Source: an uncultured Opitutaceae bacterium
GTDB lineage: Bacteria > Verrucomicrobiota > Verrucomicrobiia > Opitutales > Opitutaceae
Direction of reading: 5' to 3'
Length of the DNA: 64,000 nucleotides
NCBI GenBank assembly: GCA_937958045.1
Contig: CALFXL010000039.1
Coordinates: forward strand, 1 to 64,000
Below are positions 43,600-52,411 of the stretch, one piece after another. Below the pieces are notes generated by a model. The model did no database searches and was not told the origin of the DNA. It worked only from the letters and a program-made list of their open reading frames with translations. Every line of letters starts with the position of its first letter. Positions within the stretch are counted from its first letter, which is position 1. Both the position numbers and the translations under genes were made by a program.

Positions 43600-46440
43600 A
43601 TGAGTTCATCGCTCTCCCGATTCCTTCGACGCACATTTGTCAGCGCGCTGACGGCTGGCTTGGCCGCGAGCCAAGCGCAGGCGCAGACGCCGACCTTCGC
43701 CAACGCGACCGTACACGATCCCTCAATCGTCAAGGAGGGCTCGACATACTACGTGTTCGGCTCGCACATGGCCGCGGCCAGTTCGACAGACTTGATGTCG
43801 TGGACACAAATTTCCACAAGCGCCGCCACGCCGAATCCGCTGATCAAAAACCAGGCTCCGCGCACCGAGTTCGCCGAAGCGCTGACTTACGCGCAGACCG
43901 ACACCTTTTGGGCGCCGGACGTCATCAAACTCGCGGACGGAAAGTTTTATTATTACTACTGCGCCTGCAAAGGCGACTCGCCGCTGAGTGCGCTCGGTCT
44001 GGCCCGCGCCGACGCCATCACCGGGCCCTATGAAAATCTAGGTCTCCTGCTGAAGTCTGGAAAAGCGGACAGTTTTCCGGAGGTCGGCACTTACAACGCC
44101 AATATCCATCCCAACGTAGTCGATCCCGCAGTCTTCTACGATCACACGGGAAAACTCTGGATGGTGTACGGCTCGTACTCCGGCGGTATTTTTATTCTCG
44201 AACTCGATCCCGCCACGGGCACGCCGAAGGCCGGCCAGGGTTACGGCAAACGACTCATGGGCGGAAATCACGCCCGTATCGAAGGCGCGTACATCATCTA
44301 TACGCCGGAGACCGGTTATTATCATATGTTCGTGTCATACGGCGGCCTCGATGCCACCGGCGGCTACAACATCCGCGCGGGACGCTCGCTCAATCCCGAT
44401 GGTCCGTATCTCGACGCCGCAGGCAAAGATCTGACCGATGTGCGCGGAGCGCCAGGTACATTTTTCGACGATGCATCGATCGCTCCGCATGGCGCGAAAC
44501 TCATGGGCAACTGGCAGTTTCTTCATCACCCGAGCGAGCCGCGCACGGCGAGTCGCGGGTATGTTTCGCCCGGCCACTGTTCCATGTATCGCGACGAAGC
44601 GACGGGGAAATATTTCCTCGTATTTCACACGCGTTTCGCCGGCAGCGGTGAGACGCACGAAGTGCGCGTACACCAGCTTTATTTGAACGCCGACGGCTGG
44701 CTCGTCGCGGCACCGCATCGCTACGCGGGAGAAACGCTCGGCACCGTCACCGCCGCGGAGATCCCCGGCACGTTTAAGCTGATCAACCACGGCAAAGACA
44801 TCTCCGCGACAGTCAAAACCTCGACCGTGATCACACTCGCCTCCGATGGCTCGATCTCCGGTGCGTCGACCGGCAGCTGGCAACTCACAGACGATCACTA
44901 CGCCACGATCACGATCGGCGGCACGACCTACAAAGGTGTGTTTTCCCGCCAGTGGGACGAGGATAATCAAGTCTGGACGTTGTCCTTCAGCGCGCTTGCC
45001 AACGACAATGTTTCCATTTGGGGCACGAAGGTCGTTCCTGGCGACGCGGTCAGCCAATCCGTGACCACCGGCCACGCGGTCAATCTCACCGCGCCGTCCG
45101 ATCTGACGTCCGTTCAGTGGCAGATCTTCACCAACGGTGCGTGGCAAAATCTCAACAACGACGCCACGTACAGCGGCGTCACCACAACCACGCTGACCAT
45201 CGCCAACGCCGGCGCGTCGCTCAACGGCGCGCGTTATCGCTACCTCGGCAGCAACGCCGCCGGTGGCGTTTCCGGTTTGCCCGTCACACTCGCGGTGAAT
45301 CCCGCGCTTTTCGCGGCGCCGACGGCGATCGCGGTGGATGGCACCGGCACACTCTACGTCAGCGATTCGACCGATCACACCATTCGCAAAGTCACTTCGG
45401 CCGGCGTCACCACTGTTTTGGCCGGCACGTCTGGCAGCATGGGCTCGACCGACGCGACGGGCAGCGCGGCGCTTTTTCGCGCACCCGCGGGACTCGCGCT
45501 CGATAGCGCCGGCAATCTCTACGTGGCCGACACCGGCAATTCGACCATTCGCAAAATTACCTCCGCTGGCGTCGTCACCACGCTCGCCGGCTCATCCGGT
45601 GCGAGCGGCAACACCGATGGCACCGGCACCGCCGCACGCTTTTCGGCTCCGGCCGATCTCGCCGCCACGGGCGCGGGCATTCTTTATGTTGCCGACACGG
45701 GCAACCACATGATCCGCCGCATCGATACCGCGGGTGCCGTGACGACTTTCGCCGGTACTGCAGGAGCCAATGGCACCGCCGACGGCACGGGCGCGGCCGC
45801 GCGTTTTAACGGACCCGCCGGCGTCGCCGTGAGCAGCGGCGGCGATGTTTTTGTCGCCGACACGGTCAATAACACGTTGCGCAAAATCACGTCCGCCGGT
45901 GTCGTCACCACGTTCGCCGGCACCTACGGCATTGCCGGGCACGACGACGGCTCGGGTGCGCTGGCGACGTTTAGCGGTCCCACTGGCGCGGCGATCGATG
46001 GCAATGGAAACCTCTTCCTCGCCGACACGCAGAACTCGACCATCCGCAAAATCACGTCGGACGGTGCAGTCACGACCTTTGCTGGTTTGCCGGGCGTCGC
46101 CGGACTCAAGGACGGTATTGGTTCCGATGCGTGGTTCAACAAACCGCGCGACATCGCGATCGACAGCGCGGGCAATGTCTATGTCGCCGACACCGGCAAC
46201 GCCGCCTTGCGCAAAATCACACCGGCGGGCGTCGTCACCACGCTTACATTAACCGCCGGCACAACGAACCCGGGCGGAGGCAACGGTGGCGGTGGCAATC
46301 CACCTCCGTCGAATCCGCCGCCTTCAGGTGGCGGCGGTGGAGGCGGCGGAGGCGGCGGTGGATCGCCGAGCATCGTTTTCTTCGCTGCGCTCGCAGTGCT
46401 TTCCGCGCTGCGGTTTCGCCGTTTCCTGCAGGTTGCTTAA
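43600..46440 (+). CDS. Secreted GH43 arabinanase-like protein with six NHL repeats and C-terminal anchor
   Basis: The 946-residue protein has these parts in order. A signal peptide (1-29). A GH43 five-bladed propeller (30-380) with Asp40 (VHDPS), Asp175 (VVDPAVF) and Glu228 (RIEGAY) as the likely catalytic triad. A C-terminal GH43 arabinanase-type beta domain (385-480, GTFKLINHGKDI to WGTKV). An Ig-like module (480-568). Six NHL repeats of 55 residues each (572-882). A Gly/Pro linker (891-921). A tail S-P-S plus hydrophobic helix plus Arg (922-946) that looks like an envelope anchor. It probably attacks alpha-1,5-arabinan. A GH43-NHL fusion is unusual. Confidence 0.92.
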   Translation: MSSSLSRFLRRTFVSALTAGLAASQAQAQTPTFANATVHDPSIVKEGSTYYVFGSHMAAASSTDLMSWTQISTSAATPNPLIKNQAPRTEFAEALTYAQTDTFWAPDVIKLADGKFYYYYCACKGDSPLSALGLARADAITGPYENLGLLLKSGKADSFPEVGTYNANIHPNVVDPAVFYDHTGKLWMVYGSYSGGIFILELDPATGTPKAGQGYGKRLMGGNHARIEGAYIIYTPETGYYHMFVSYGGLDATGGYNIRAGRSLNPDGPYLDAAGKDLTDVRGAPGTFFDDASIAPHGAKLMGNWQFLHHPSEPRTASRGYVSPGHCSMYRDEATGKYFLVFHTRFAGSGETHEVRVHQLYLNADGWLVAAPHRYAGETLGTVTAAEIPGTFKLINHGKDISATVKTSTVITLASDGSISGASTGSWQLTDDHYATITIGGTTYKGVFSRQWDEDNQVWTLSFSALANDNVSIWGTKVVPGDAVSQSVTTGHAVNLTAPSDLTSVQWQIFTNGAWQNLNNDATYSGVTTTTLTIANAGASLNGARYRYLGSNAAGGVSGLPVTLAVNPALFAAPTAIAVDGTGTLYVSDSTDHTIRKVTSAGVTTVLAGTSGSMGSTDATGSAALFRAPAGLALDSAGNLYVADTGNSTIRKITSAGVVTTLAGSSGASGNTDGTGTAARFSAPADLAATGAGILYVADTGNHMIRRIDTAGAVTTFAGTAGANGTADGTGAAARFNGPAGVAVSSGGDVFVADTVNNTLRKITSAGVVTTFAGTYGIAGHDDGSGALATFSGPTGAAIDGNGNLFLADTQNSTIRKITSDGAVTTFAGLPGVAGLKDGIGSDAWFNKPRDIAIDSAGNVYVADTGNAALRKITPAGVVTTLTLTAGTTNPGGGNGGGGNPPPSNPPPSGGGGGGGGGGGGSPSIVFFAALAVLSALRFRRFLQVA
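45313..46245 (+). repeat. Tandem 165-bp repeat encoding six NHL units
   Basis: The YVADTGN-type segment recurs at residues 586, 641, 696, 751, 806 and 861, spacing exactly 55 residues (165 bases) each time; its codons begin at 45355, 45520, 45685, 45850, 46015 and 46180. Each unit carries the NHL pattern D-x-x-G-N-L-Y-V-A-D-T-x-N-x-x-I-R-K. The uniform spacing suggests duplication within the gene. Confidence 0.85.
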
Positions 46441-46474
46441 GCGTTTTTGTTAACGCGGCATCGGATTTTTTGAG

Positions 46475-46510
46475 ACGCTGACGTGCATGCTGCGCGCCAG
46501 CGTTTTTTTT
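46475..46510 (+). terminator. Rho-independent terminator after the GH43 gene
   Basis: ACGCTG (46475-46480) pairs with CAGCGT (46498-46503); after a 2x2 internal loop GTGCA (46483-46487) pairs with TGCGC (46491-46495, one wobble). A run of eight T (46503-46510) follows. It isolates the GH43 gene from ribE. Confidence 0.8.
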
Positions 46511-46550
46511 GCTGCTTGGCGCGCGAGGCACGATGTCTTCCCATGCGATC

Positions 46551-47156
46551 ATGTTCACAGGCATCGTCGAAGAAACCGGCCGCGTGATCTCCTTTACACA
46601 GGAGAAAGCGGCTTGGCGTTTGAAGATCGCCGCGCGCACCACGTTGGAAGGGCTCGCGCTGGGCGATAGCATCGCCGTCAACGGTTGCTGTTTGACCGTG
46701 GTCGCATTCGACGCGGCGCACATGGAGTTCGACTTGCTCGAAGAAACGCGCCGCCTGACCAGCATTTCTGCCATCGGTGTCGGCTCGTTGGTTAATCTTG
46801 AGCGCAGCCTCCGTTTCGACGGCAAAGTCGGCGGACATTTTGTGACCGGTCACGTCGATGGCTTGGGCACGATCGACGTTTTTGAACCACGCGGTGCCGA
46901 TCGTTATCTCCGCGTGCGTGCCCCGGAGGGCAAAGGTCGCTATCTCGTCCACAAAGGCAGCATCGCGATCGATGGCATTTCACTCACGATCGCGGAAGTG
47001 GACGGCGACAGTTTTGCCGTGTGGTTGATTCCGCACACGGTCGCCGTGACCAATCTTCAAACCAAACGCGCGGGCGATCCCGTGAATCTCGAATTCGATC
47101 TTTTGGGTAAGTACGTCGAGAAACTCCTCGCGTATCCCGCGGCCTCGAAGGCCTGA
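46551..47156 (+). CDS. ribE: Riboflavin synthase, alpha chain
   Basis: The enzyme dismutates two 6,7-dimethyl-8-ribityllumazine to riboflavin. The 201-residue protein starts with the canonical MFTGIVEETG, which fixes the ATG at 46551 (an ATG at 46533 gives six more residues). Two lumazine-binding barrels are visible, with GDSIAVNGCCLTV and the matching KGSIAIDGISLTI, and GGHFVTGHVDG between. It begins a five-gene plus-strand run; udg follows after 5 bases. No FMN riboswitch was noticed upstream. Confidence 0.96.
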   Translation: MFTGIVEETGRVISFTQEKAAWRLKIAARTTLEGLALGDSIAVNGCCLTVVAFDAAHMEFDLLEETRRLTSISAIGVGSLVNLERSLRFDGKVGGHFVTGHVDGLGTIDVFEPRGADRYLRVRAPEGKGRYLVHKGSIAIDGISLTIAEVDGDSFAVWLIPHTVAVTNLQTKRAGDPVNLEFDLLGKYVEKLLAYPAASKA

Positions 47157-47161
47157 CGATC

Positions 47162-48106
47162 ATGCGCGCCGCGCTCACTGCTATCGCCGACGAATTGAAA
47201 CGCCTCCGCTCGCGAGGCGTGAAAAGCGTGCCGGTTTCCGCCGAGGCGCTAATCGCGTTGCGCCGTGCCGTCGAAGCGCGCCAGGCCACTGCGCCAACTC
47301 CGCAGTCCGCATCGACGCGCGCGAGGGAGGAGGAAGTTCCTTCGGCCGCGCCATCCTCGCGTGTCGAACCAACACCTTCACGCGCGGTTCGTCCCGCTCC
47401 GATCGTCGCGCCGGCTCCGGCTGCTCCGCAACTGCCACCTCCACCTGTCGTGACGTTGCCCGAAGGCGACAAGAAGACGCGTTGGGATGCGTTGTACGCG
47501 ATGGTGACCAACGATCCGGTTTGTCGCGAACAAGTGCGTCCTGGCAAAAAGGTCGTGCTGGGCGTCGGCAATCTCGATGCGCGCATTTTCTTCTGTGGCG
47601 AAGCGCCCGGCGCGGAAGAGGAAGTGCAGGGCGAACCGTTTGTCGGTCCGGCCGGACAACTGCTCACGAAGATGATCCTCGGGATGGGGCTGAAGCGTGA
47701 GGAAGTTTACATCGGCAACATCATGAATTGGCGTCCCACGTTACCGACGCCGCCCGGCCAGCCCCAGATCGGCAATCGTCCGCCGACCGCCGAGGAGATG
47801 GCGTATTGTCTGCCGTATCTGCGCGCGCAGATCGATATCGTGAATCCGGAGCTGATCGTGGCGCTCGGTTCGACCGCCGCGCAGGGGCTTTTCGGATTCG
47901 GCAGTTTCAAAACGCTCGGCGAAATTCGAGGACGTTGGAAACCGTTCTTCGAAAAGCCGGTCATGGTGACCTACCACCCGTCTTACATTCTGAGAAATCC
48001 CACGAACCGCTCCAAACGCGCGATCTGGGAGGACCTTCTCAAGGTCATGGAGCGAGCCTCGCTCCCCATCTCGGAAAAGCAACGGGGCTATTTCCTGGAT
48101 AAATGA
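47162..48106 (+). CDS. Family 4-like uracil-DNA glycosylase, Fe-S ligands partly lost
   Basis: The 314-residue protein has a Pro/Ala-rich first 100 residues and a UDG domain with GEAPGAEEEVQGEPFVGPAGQLL (from 146) and YHPSYILRN (271-279), the motifs of family 4 enzymes that remove uracil from DNA. Family 4 normally binds a 4Fe-4S cluster through four Cys. By alignment to the Thermus-type pattern, Cys121 and Cys216 remain but the first is Asp118 and the third is Trp190. The stop overlaps the opgG start (ATGA at 48103). Confidence 0.88.
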   Translation: MRAALTAIADELKRLRSRGVKSVPVSAEALIALRRAVEARQATAPTPQSASTRAREEEVPSAAPSSRVEPTPSRAVRPAPIVAPAPAAPQLPPPPVVTLPEGDKKTRWDALYAMVTNDPVCREQVRPGKKVVLGVGNLDARIFFCGEAPGAEEEVQGEPFVGPAGQLLTKMILGMGLKREEVYIGNIMNWRPTLPTPPGQPQIGNRPPTAEEMAYCLPYLRAQIDIVNPELIVALGSTAAQGLFGFGSFKTLGEIRGRWKPFFEKPVMVTYHPSYILRNPTNRSKRAIWEDLLKVMERASLPISEKQRGYFLDK

Positions 48107-49620
48107 AACGACTCACTTTCGCCGCACTCGCCGCGTGTATCCTCACCGCCACTACACGCGGCGCGGATCTTCCGTTCGATTTCGAAGTCCTGCAATTTCG
48201 CGCCAAGCAACTCGCCGCGCGCCCGCACGCATCGCATCAGGTCTCAATTCCGGATTCGCTCACGAAACTTACGTACGATCAATACCGCGACATCCGCTTC
48301 GACACGACGCGCGCTTGGTGGCTCGCCGAAGAACTGCCGTTTCAACTGCAGTTTTTTCATCCCGGTTTCATTTACAACAAAACCGTTCAGCTCCACGAAG
48401 TCGCAGGCGGACGCGAACGCTTGATTCCGTTTTCGCCGCAACTGTTCACGTACGGGAAAAACACCGACATCGGCGAAGTGCCGGGCGACATCGGCTTCAC
48501 CGGTTTCCGCATTCACTACGCGCTGAACACGCCCGAATACCTCGACGAGCTCGCCGTTTTCCAAGGTGCGAGCTATTTCCGCGCGCTCGGTCAGAAGATG
48601 CACTATGGGCTTTCTGCGCGCGGTCTCGCGATCAACACCGCCGAACCCGGCGGCGAAGAGTTCCCGGTTTTCGAAGAGTTCTGGATCGAGCGCCCCGACG
48701 ACAACTCGTCCGGGATCGTCGTGTACGCGTTGCTCGATAGCGTGAGCGTCGCCGGCGCGTATCGTTTTGTGATCACGCCCGGACCTTCGACAGTGATGCG
48801 CGTGAAAGCGGCGCTGTATTTCCGCAGCGATTCGGTCGCCAAGACCGTCGGTCTCGCACCGCTCACGAGCATGTTTTGGTTCGGCGAAAATTCTGCGTCG
48901 CGCGAAGGCGATTTGCGCCCCGAAGTGCACGATTCCGACGGCATCCAGATTCAGACCGGACGCGGCGAATGGATTTGGCGTCCGCTCACCAATCCGCGCG
49001 CAGTGCGTGTCGCCGCGTTTTCCGATGAAAACCCCAAGGGCTTCGGTCTCGTGCAGCGCGATCGAAACTTCTTCAGCTACGAAGATCTCGAGGCCGCGTA
49101 TCATCTGCGTCCGAGCACGTGGGTGGAGCCGATCGGCGATTGGGGACGCGGCTCTGTGCGACTCGTCGAGATTCCGACGCCCGACGAAACGCGCGACAAC
49201 ATCGTGGCGTTCTGGTCGCCGGAGAAATTGCCTGAGCCCGGCACGCCGTTGGTGTTCGAGTATAATCTACATTGGTTCATCGAAGGGCAGGGCGGGCGTC
49301 GTCCACCCGCGGGATTCACCGTTTCCACGCGCGAAGGTTCGTCCAAAACGCATCAGCCCGAGCTGCGCCGCTTCTGGGTCGATTTCGACGGGCTCAGTCT
49401 TCGCACCGTCGGCGCCACCAATATCGAAGCGGTGGTCACAGTCGGCGAGGGCGCCACGCTCGAGCATCAGTACGTCCAAAAAAATCCCTACAACGGCACC
49501 TGGCGTGTCGCGTTTGCGATCAAGCCCGATGGATCCGGCCGGCCGGTGGAGCTGCGTTGCTTCCTGAAAAACGAGCCTCATATCCTCACCGAGACATGGA
49601 GCCACCTGTGGACCCCGTAG
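48103..49620 (+). CDS. opgG: Periplasmic glucan biosynthesis protein OpgG (MdoG)
   Basis: OpgG acts in the periplasm on nascent osmoregulated periplasmic glucans, which OpgH makes. The 505-residue protein has a signal peptide (residues 1-20) and the family blocks LSYDQYRDIRF-like (LTYDQYRDIRFDTTRAWW), LPFQLQFFHPGFIYNKTV, GFTGFRIHYALN, SSFRALGQKMHYGLSARGLAI-like and GEWIWRPLTNP. It overlaps udg by four bases at its start and the next gene by 25 bases at its end. Confidence 0.95.
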   Translation: MKRLTFAALAACILTATTRGADLPFDFEVLQFRAKQLAARPHASHQVSIPDSLTKLTYDQYRDIRFDTTRAWWLAEELPFQLQFFHPGFIYNKTVQLHEVAGGRERLIPFSPQLFTYGKNTDIGEVPGDIGFTGFRIHYALNTPEYLDELAVFQGASYFRALGQKMHYGLSARGLAINTAEPGGEEFPVFEEFWIERPDDNSSGIVVYALLDSVSVAGAYRFVITPGPSTVMRVKAALYFRSDSVAKTVGLAPLTSMFWFGENSASREGDLRPEVHDSDGIQIQTGRGEWIWRPLTNPRAVRVAAFSDENPKGFGLVQRDRNFFSYEDLEAAYHLRPSTWVEPIGDWGRGSVRLVEIPTPDETRDNIVAFWSPEKLPEPGTPLVFEYNLHWFIEGQGGRRPPAGFTVSTREGSSKTHQPELRRFWVDFDGLSLRTVGATNIEAVVTVGEGATLEHQYVQKNPYNGTWRVAFAIKPDGSGRPVELRCFLKNEPHILTETWSHLWTP

Positions 49621-50192
49621 CACCGTCGACACGCTTTCGTCCCCGCACGGGAACGATGGAAGCGTGGAACGCCGCCTATGTTCGTGTTGAGGACTACCTG
49701 CGCGCCCACCGCATCCACAATCGTCTTCACCAAAGCCGCCTGATTCAGGCCGTGCTCGAACGCGCCGCTCGCCGTCACGAAACGAATCCCGCGCTCGAAC
49801 CAACGACGCTCGCCGCCGAGGAAATCGAGGCTGCGATGGACGAATGGTTCGCGGGCATTCTCGACGATAAAAACATTCCACCCGATCGCATCGCCGCGGC
49901 GGGACGCGTCGCGCTGTTGATTTCGGACGGCCCGCAGAAATGGCCGTACGCATTTCTCGATCGTCATCACGTGCCGCCGGACTTCGCGCGCGCGATGCGC
50001 GAGAGTTCCATGCAGGCCGGGCCCGACATGCAGTTTTCCAACATGGTGCCACGTCCGATCGATTTCGGAACCATCAGCGAAGCGGCCGGGGAAACGCTCG
50101 AGCGTTTCGAGAAATGGCCCGTGCTGCGCACGCTGGTGTTGTGGGCGGTTTTCCTCGCGACGCTGCTCGCCATTTTCCGCGCCACGCGATGA
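49596..50192 (+). CDS. Unknown protein between opgG and opgH, C-terminal membrane anchor
   Basis: The 198-residue product has a mostly helical, charged N-terminal domain (YLRAHRIHNRLHQSRLIQAVLERAARRHE) and one membrane helix at the C-terminus (about 177-193, LRTLVLWAVFLATLLAIF), so it should be tail-anchored with the bulk in the cytoplasm. The ATG at 49596 lies within the last 25 bases of opgG; another ATG is at 49656. opgH follows 32 bases later. No family recognised. Context suggests a helper or regulator of glucan synthesis. Confidence 0.78.
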   Translation: MEPPVDPVAPSTRFRPRTGTMEAWNAAYVRVEDYLRAHRIHNRLHQSRLIQAVLERAARRHETNPALEPTTLAAEEIEAAMDEWFAGILDDKNIPPDRIAAAGRVALLISDGPQKWPYAFLDRHHVPPDFARAMRESSMQAGPDMQFSNMVPRPIDFGTISEAAGETLERFEKWPVLRTLVLWAVFLATLLAIFRATR

Positions 50193-50224
50193 ACGCGTTT
50201 TCCAGCGACCTCTGACACCTTTCC

Positions 50225-52372
50225 ATGCGCATCGCTTCGCACGATTTTATTGATCGCTCACGACTGGCCCGCCGTCGCCGCACGTTTTTCTCCGCGGTGT
50301 TCATGCTCACAAGTCTGGCGACGTGGTTCATGGCGGATTTGCTGTGGCAGGACGGCGGCATCAGCGCGCTCGAGTGGGTGCTGCTGATTTTGTTCGTGCT
50401 GCTGTTCACGCACATCGCGATCGGATTCGTAACGGCACTGCTCGGTTTCTACGTGATCAATCGCGGCGGCGACAGTCGTCAGATCACGAGCACGGTGAAA
50501 CCGGGCGAAGACGTGCCGCTCGCGAGCACCGCGGTGATCATGCCGGCCTTCAACGAAGACGTGAGCCGCGTGTTCGAAGGCATGCGCGTGATCTTTCGAT
50601 CGCTCGAAGAAACGAAGAAACTCGAGCACTTCGATTTCTTCATCCTCAGCGATTCCAATCAGCCGAATCAGTGGATTCAGGAAGAGGTCGCGTGGGTCGA
50701 GCTCTGCAAACAAGTCGGCGGTTTCGGAAAGATTTTTTATCGGAAACGTCGCCAGCAGATAAACAAGAAGGCCGGCAATGTGGCCGACTTTCTCCGTCGT
50801 TGGGGCAAGAGCTATCGCTACATGGTCGTGCTCGATGCCGATAGCATCATGACCGGCGAAGCGCTCGTGAAGCTCGTCGCGACGATGGAAAAAAATCCGA
50901 ACGTCGGCATCATCCAAACCGCGCCGCGTTTGGTGAACGGCGAAACGCTTTACTCGCGCCTGCAACAATTCGCGAATCGACTCTACAGTCCGCTCTTTCT
51001 CGCGGGCCTGAATTACTGGCAGCAATACGACGGAAACTATTGGGGCCACAACGCGGTGATCCGCGTGCAACCGTTCATCGAACATTGCGCGCTGCCGGAC
51101 TTGCCGGGCAGCGAACCATTCGGCGGCCGCATCCTCAGTCACGATTTTGTCGAAGCCGCGCTCATGCGCAAAGCCGGCTGGGCTGTGTGGCTGGCGAGCG
51201 ACATCGACGGCACGTACGAAGAAGGTCCGCCGACATTGATTGAAAGCGCGAAACGCGATCGCCGCTGGTGTCAGGGAAACATGCAGCACAGCTGGCTGCT
51301 CGCGGCGAAAGGGTTTCGTCCGATCAATCGTTTCCATCTTGGCATGGGCATCATGGCATATGTGTCCTCGCCGTTGTGGCTGCTCTTTCTCGTGCTCAGC
51401 ACGATCCACGTTTTTTCGTTGGTGAGACATCCGCCTGCGGGGACAACGGGCGAGATTCAGACGTCGCTCTTCGGTTACGCGATCGCCGTGCCTGAAGCGT
51501 TCACGCTCTTCGTATTCACCATGTTGTTACTGTTTCTGCCGAAGATCATCGGCGTGATCCTCACGGTGCAGGATCGCGATCGCGCGACATCGTTTGGTGG
51601 ACGCGGCGCGGTGATCGGTAGCGCGTTGTTGGAGACGTTGTTCTCTGCGCTGCTCGCGCCGATCAACATGCTTTTTAATAGCAAGTTCGTGGTCTATACG
51701 TTGCTGGGGCAGGGCGTGTCGTGGGTCACCCAAAAACGCGGCGTGGGTGACGATGATGCCGACTGGCGCGAAGCGATTATCACGCACGCGCCGCACATGA
51801 TCTTCGGCGTGGTGTGGGGCGTGTCGTCCTTCATTATTTCGCCGCCGTTTTTCTGGTGGCTGAGCCCCGTGCTCGCGGGATTGGTCTTCTCGATTCCGCT
51901 CTCGATTTTGTTGAGCAAAGTGAGTCTCGGCAAACGTGCGCAGCAGTGGGGCATTTTTCTCACGCCAGAAGAAACACAGCCGCCATACGAGTTGCGTCGC
52001 CTGCGCCAGAACCTTGCGGAATGTTATAAACACATGCGTCCGCTCGAAACGTTGCGCGATGATTACGGACTGCTGCAAGCCGTGCTCGATCCGTATGTGA
52101 ACGCCGTGCATGTGTCGCTGCTACGCCAGCGTCGACCGAGCGAAGAATCGCGCGATTATTTCGCGCAACTTCGCACGCGCTTGTTGTGGAAGGGGCCCGA
52201 GGAGCTCACCACGAAGGAAAAGATGGCGCTCTTGCTCGATGCCGAATCGATGATCTGGCTGCACCGCGAACTATGGTGCCAGCCGAGCCATGCGCTCGCC
52301 GAATGGTGGCGTTTGGCTATGCGCCAATACAACGTGCTCACAGCTGCGCCGATCACGGCGCTGTATCGCTAA
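50225..52372 (+). CDS. opgH: Glucan glucosyltransferase OpgH (MdoH)
   Basis: OpgH is the inner-membrane GT2 enzyme that polymerises UDP-glucose into periplasmic glucan. The 715-residue protein has two helices at the N-terminus, a cytoplasmic GT2 domain with VVLDADS, SHDFVEA and RRWCQGN (D, DxD-like and QxxRW-type motifs), and about six helices toward the C-terminus. The N-terminal cytoplasmic extension is shorter than in E. coli (847 residues). Confidence 0.95.
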   Translation: MRIASHDFIDRSRLARRRRTFFSAVFMLTSLATWFMADLLWQDGGISALEWVLLILFVLLFTHIAIGFVTALLGFYVINRGGDSRQITSTVKPGEDVPLASTAVIMPAFNEDVSRVFEGMRVIFRSLEETKKLEHFDFFILSDSNQPNQWIQEEVAWVELCKQVGGFGKIFYRKRRQQINKKAGNVADFLRRWGKSYRYMVVLDADSIMTGEALVKLVATMEKNPNVGIIQTAPRLVNGETLYSRLQQFANRLYSPLFLAGLNYWQQYDGNYWGHNAVIRVQPFIEHCALPDLPGSEPFGGRILSHDFVEAALMRKAGWAVWLASDIDGTYEEGPPTLIESAKRDRRWCQGNMQHSWLLAAKGFRPINRFHLGMGIMAYVSSPLWLLFLVLSTIHVFSLVRHPPAGTTGEIQTSLFGYAIAVPEAFTLFVFTMLLLFLPKIIGVILTVQDRDRATSFGGRGAVIGSALLETLFSALLAPINMLFNSKFVVYTLLGQGVSWVTQKRGVGDDDADWREAIITHAPHMIFGVVWGVSSFIISPPFFWWLSPVLAGLVFSIPLSILLSKVSLGKRAQQWGIFLTPEETQPPYELRRLRQNLAECYKHMRPLETLRDDYGLLQAVLDPYVNAVHVSLLRQRRPSEESRDYFAQLRTRLLWKGPEELTTKEKMALLLDAESMIWLHRELWCQPSHALAEWWRLAMRQYNVLTAAPITALYR

Positions 52373-52383
52373 AACGGACAGCG

Positions 52384-52411
52384 CGTCGTTGAAAAAGCGC
52401 GCGCAACGACG
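52384..52411. terminator. Hairpin between opgH and malQ, possible shared terminator
   Basis: CGTCGTTG (52384-52391) pairs with CAACGACG (52404-52411) around a 12-base loop. It lies between the two convergent stops. Neither side has a strong T tract. Confidence 0.4.

Noticed and set aside
45313..46245. Regular repeats considered as a CRISPR-like array
   Set aside because: The repeats are 165 bases, coding and continuous, and encode NHL units.
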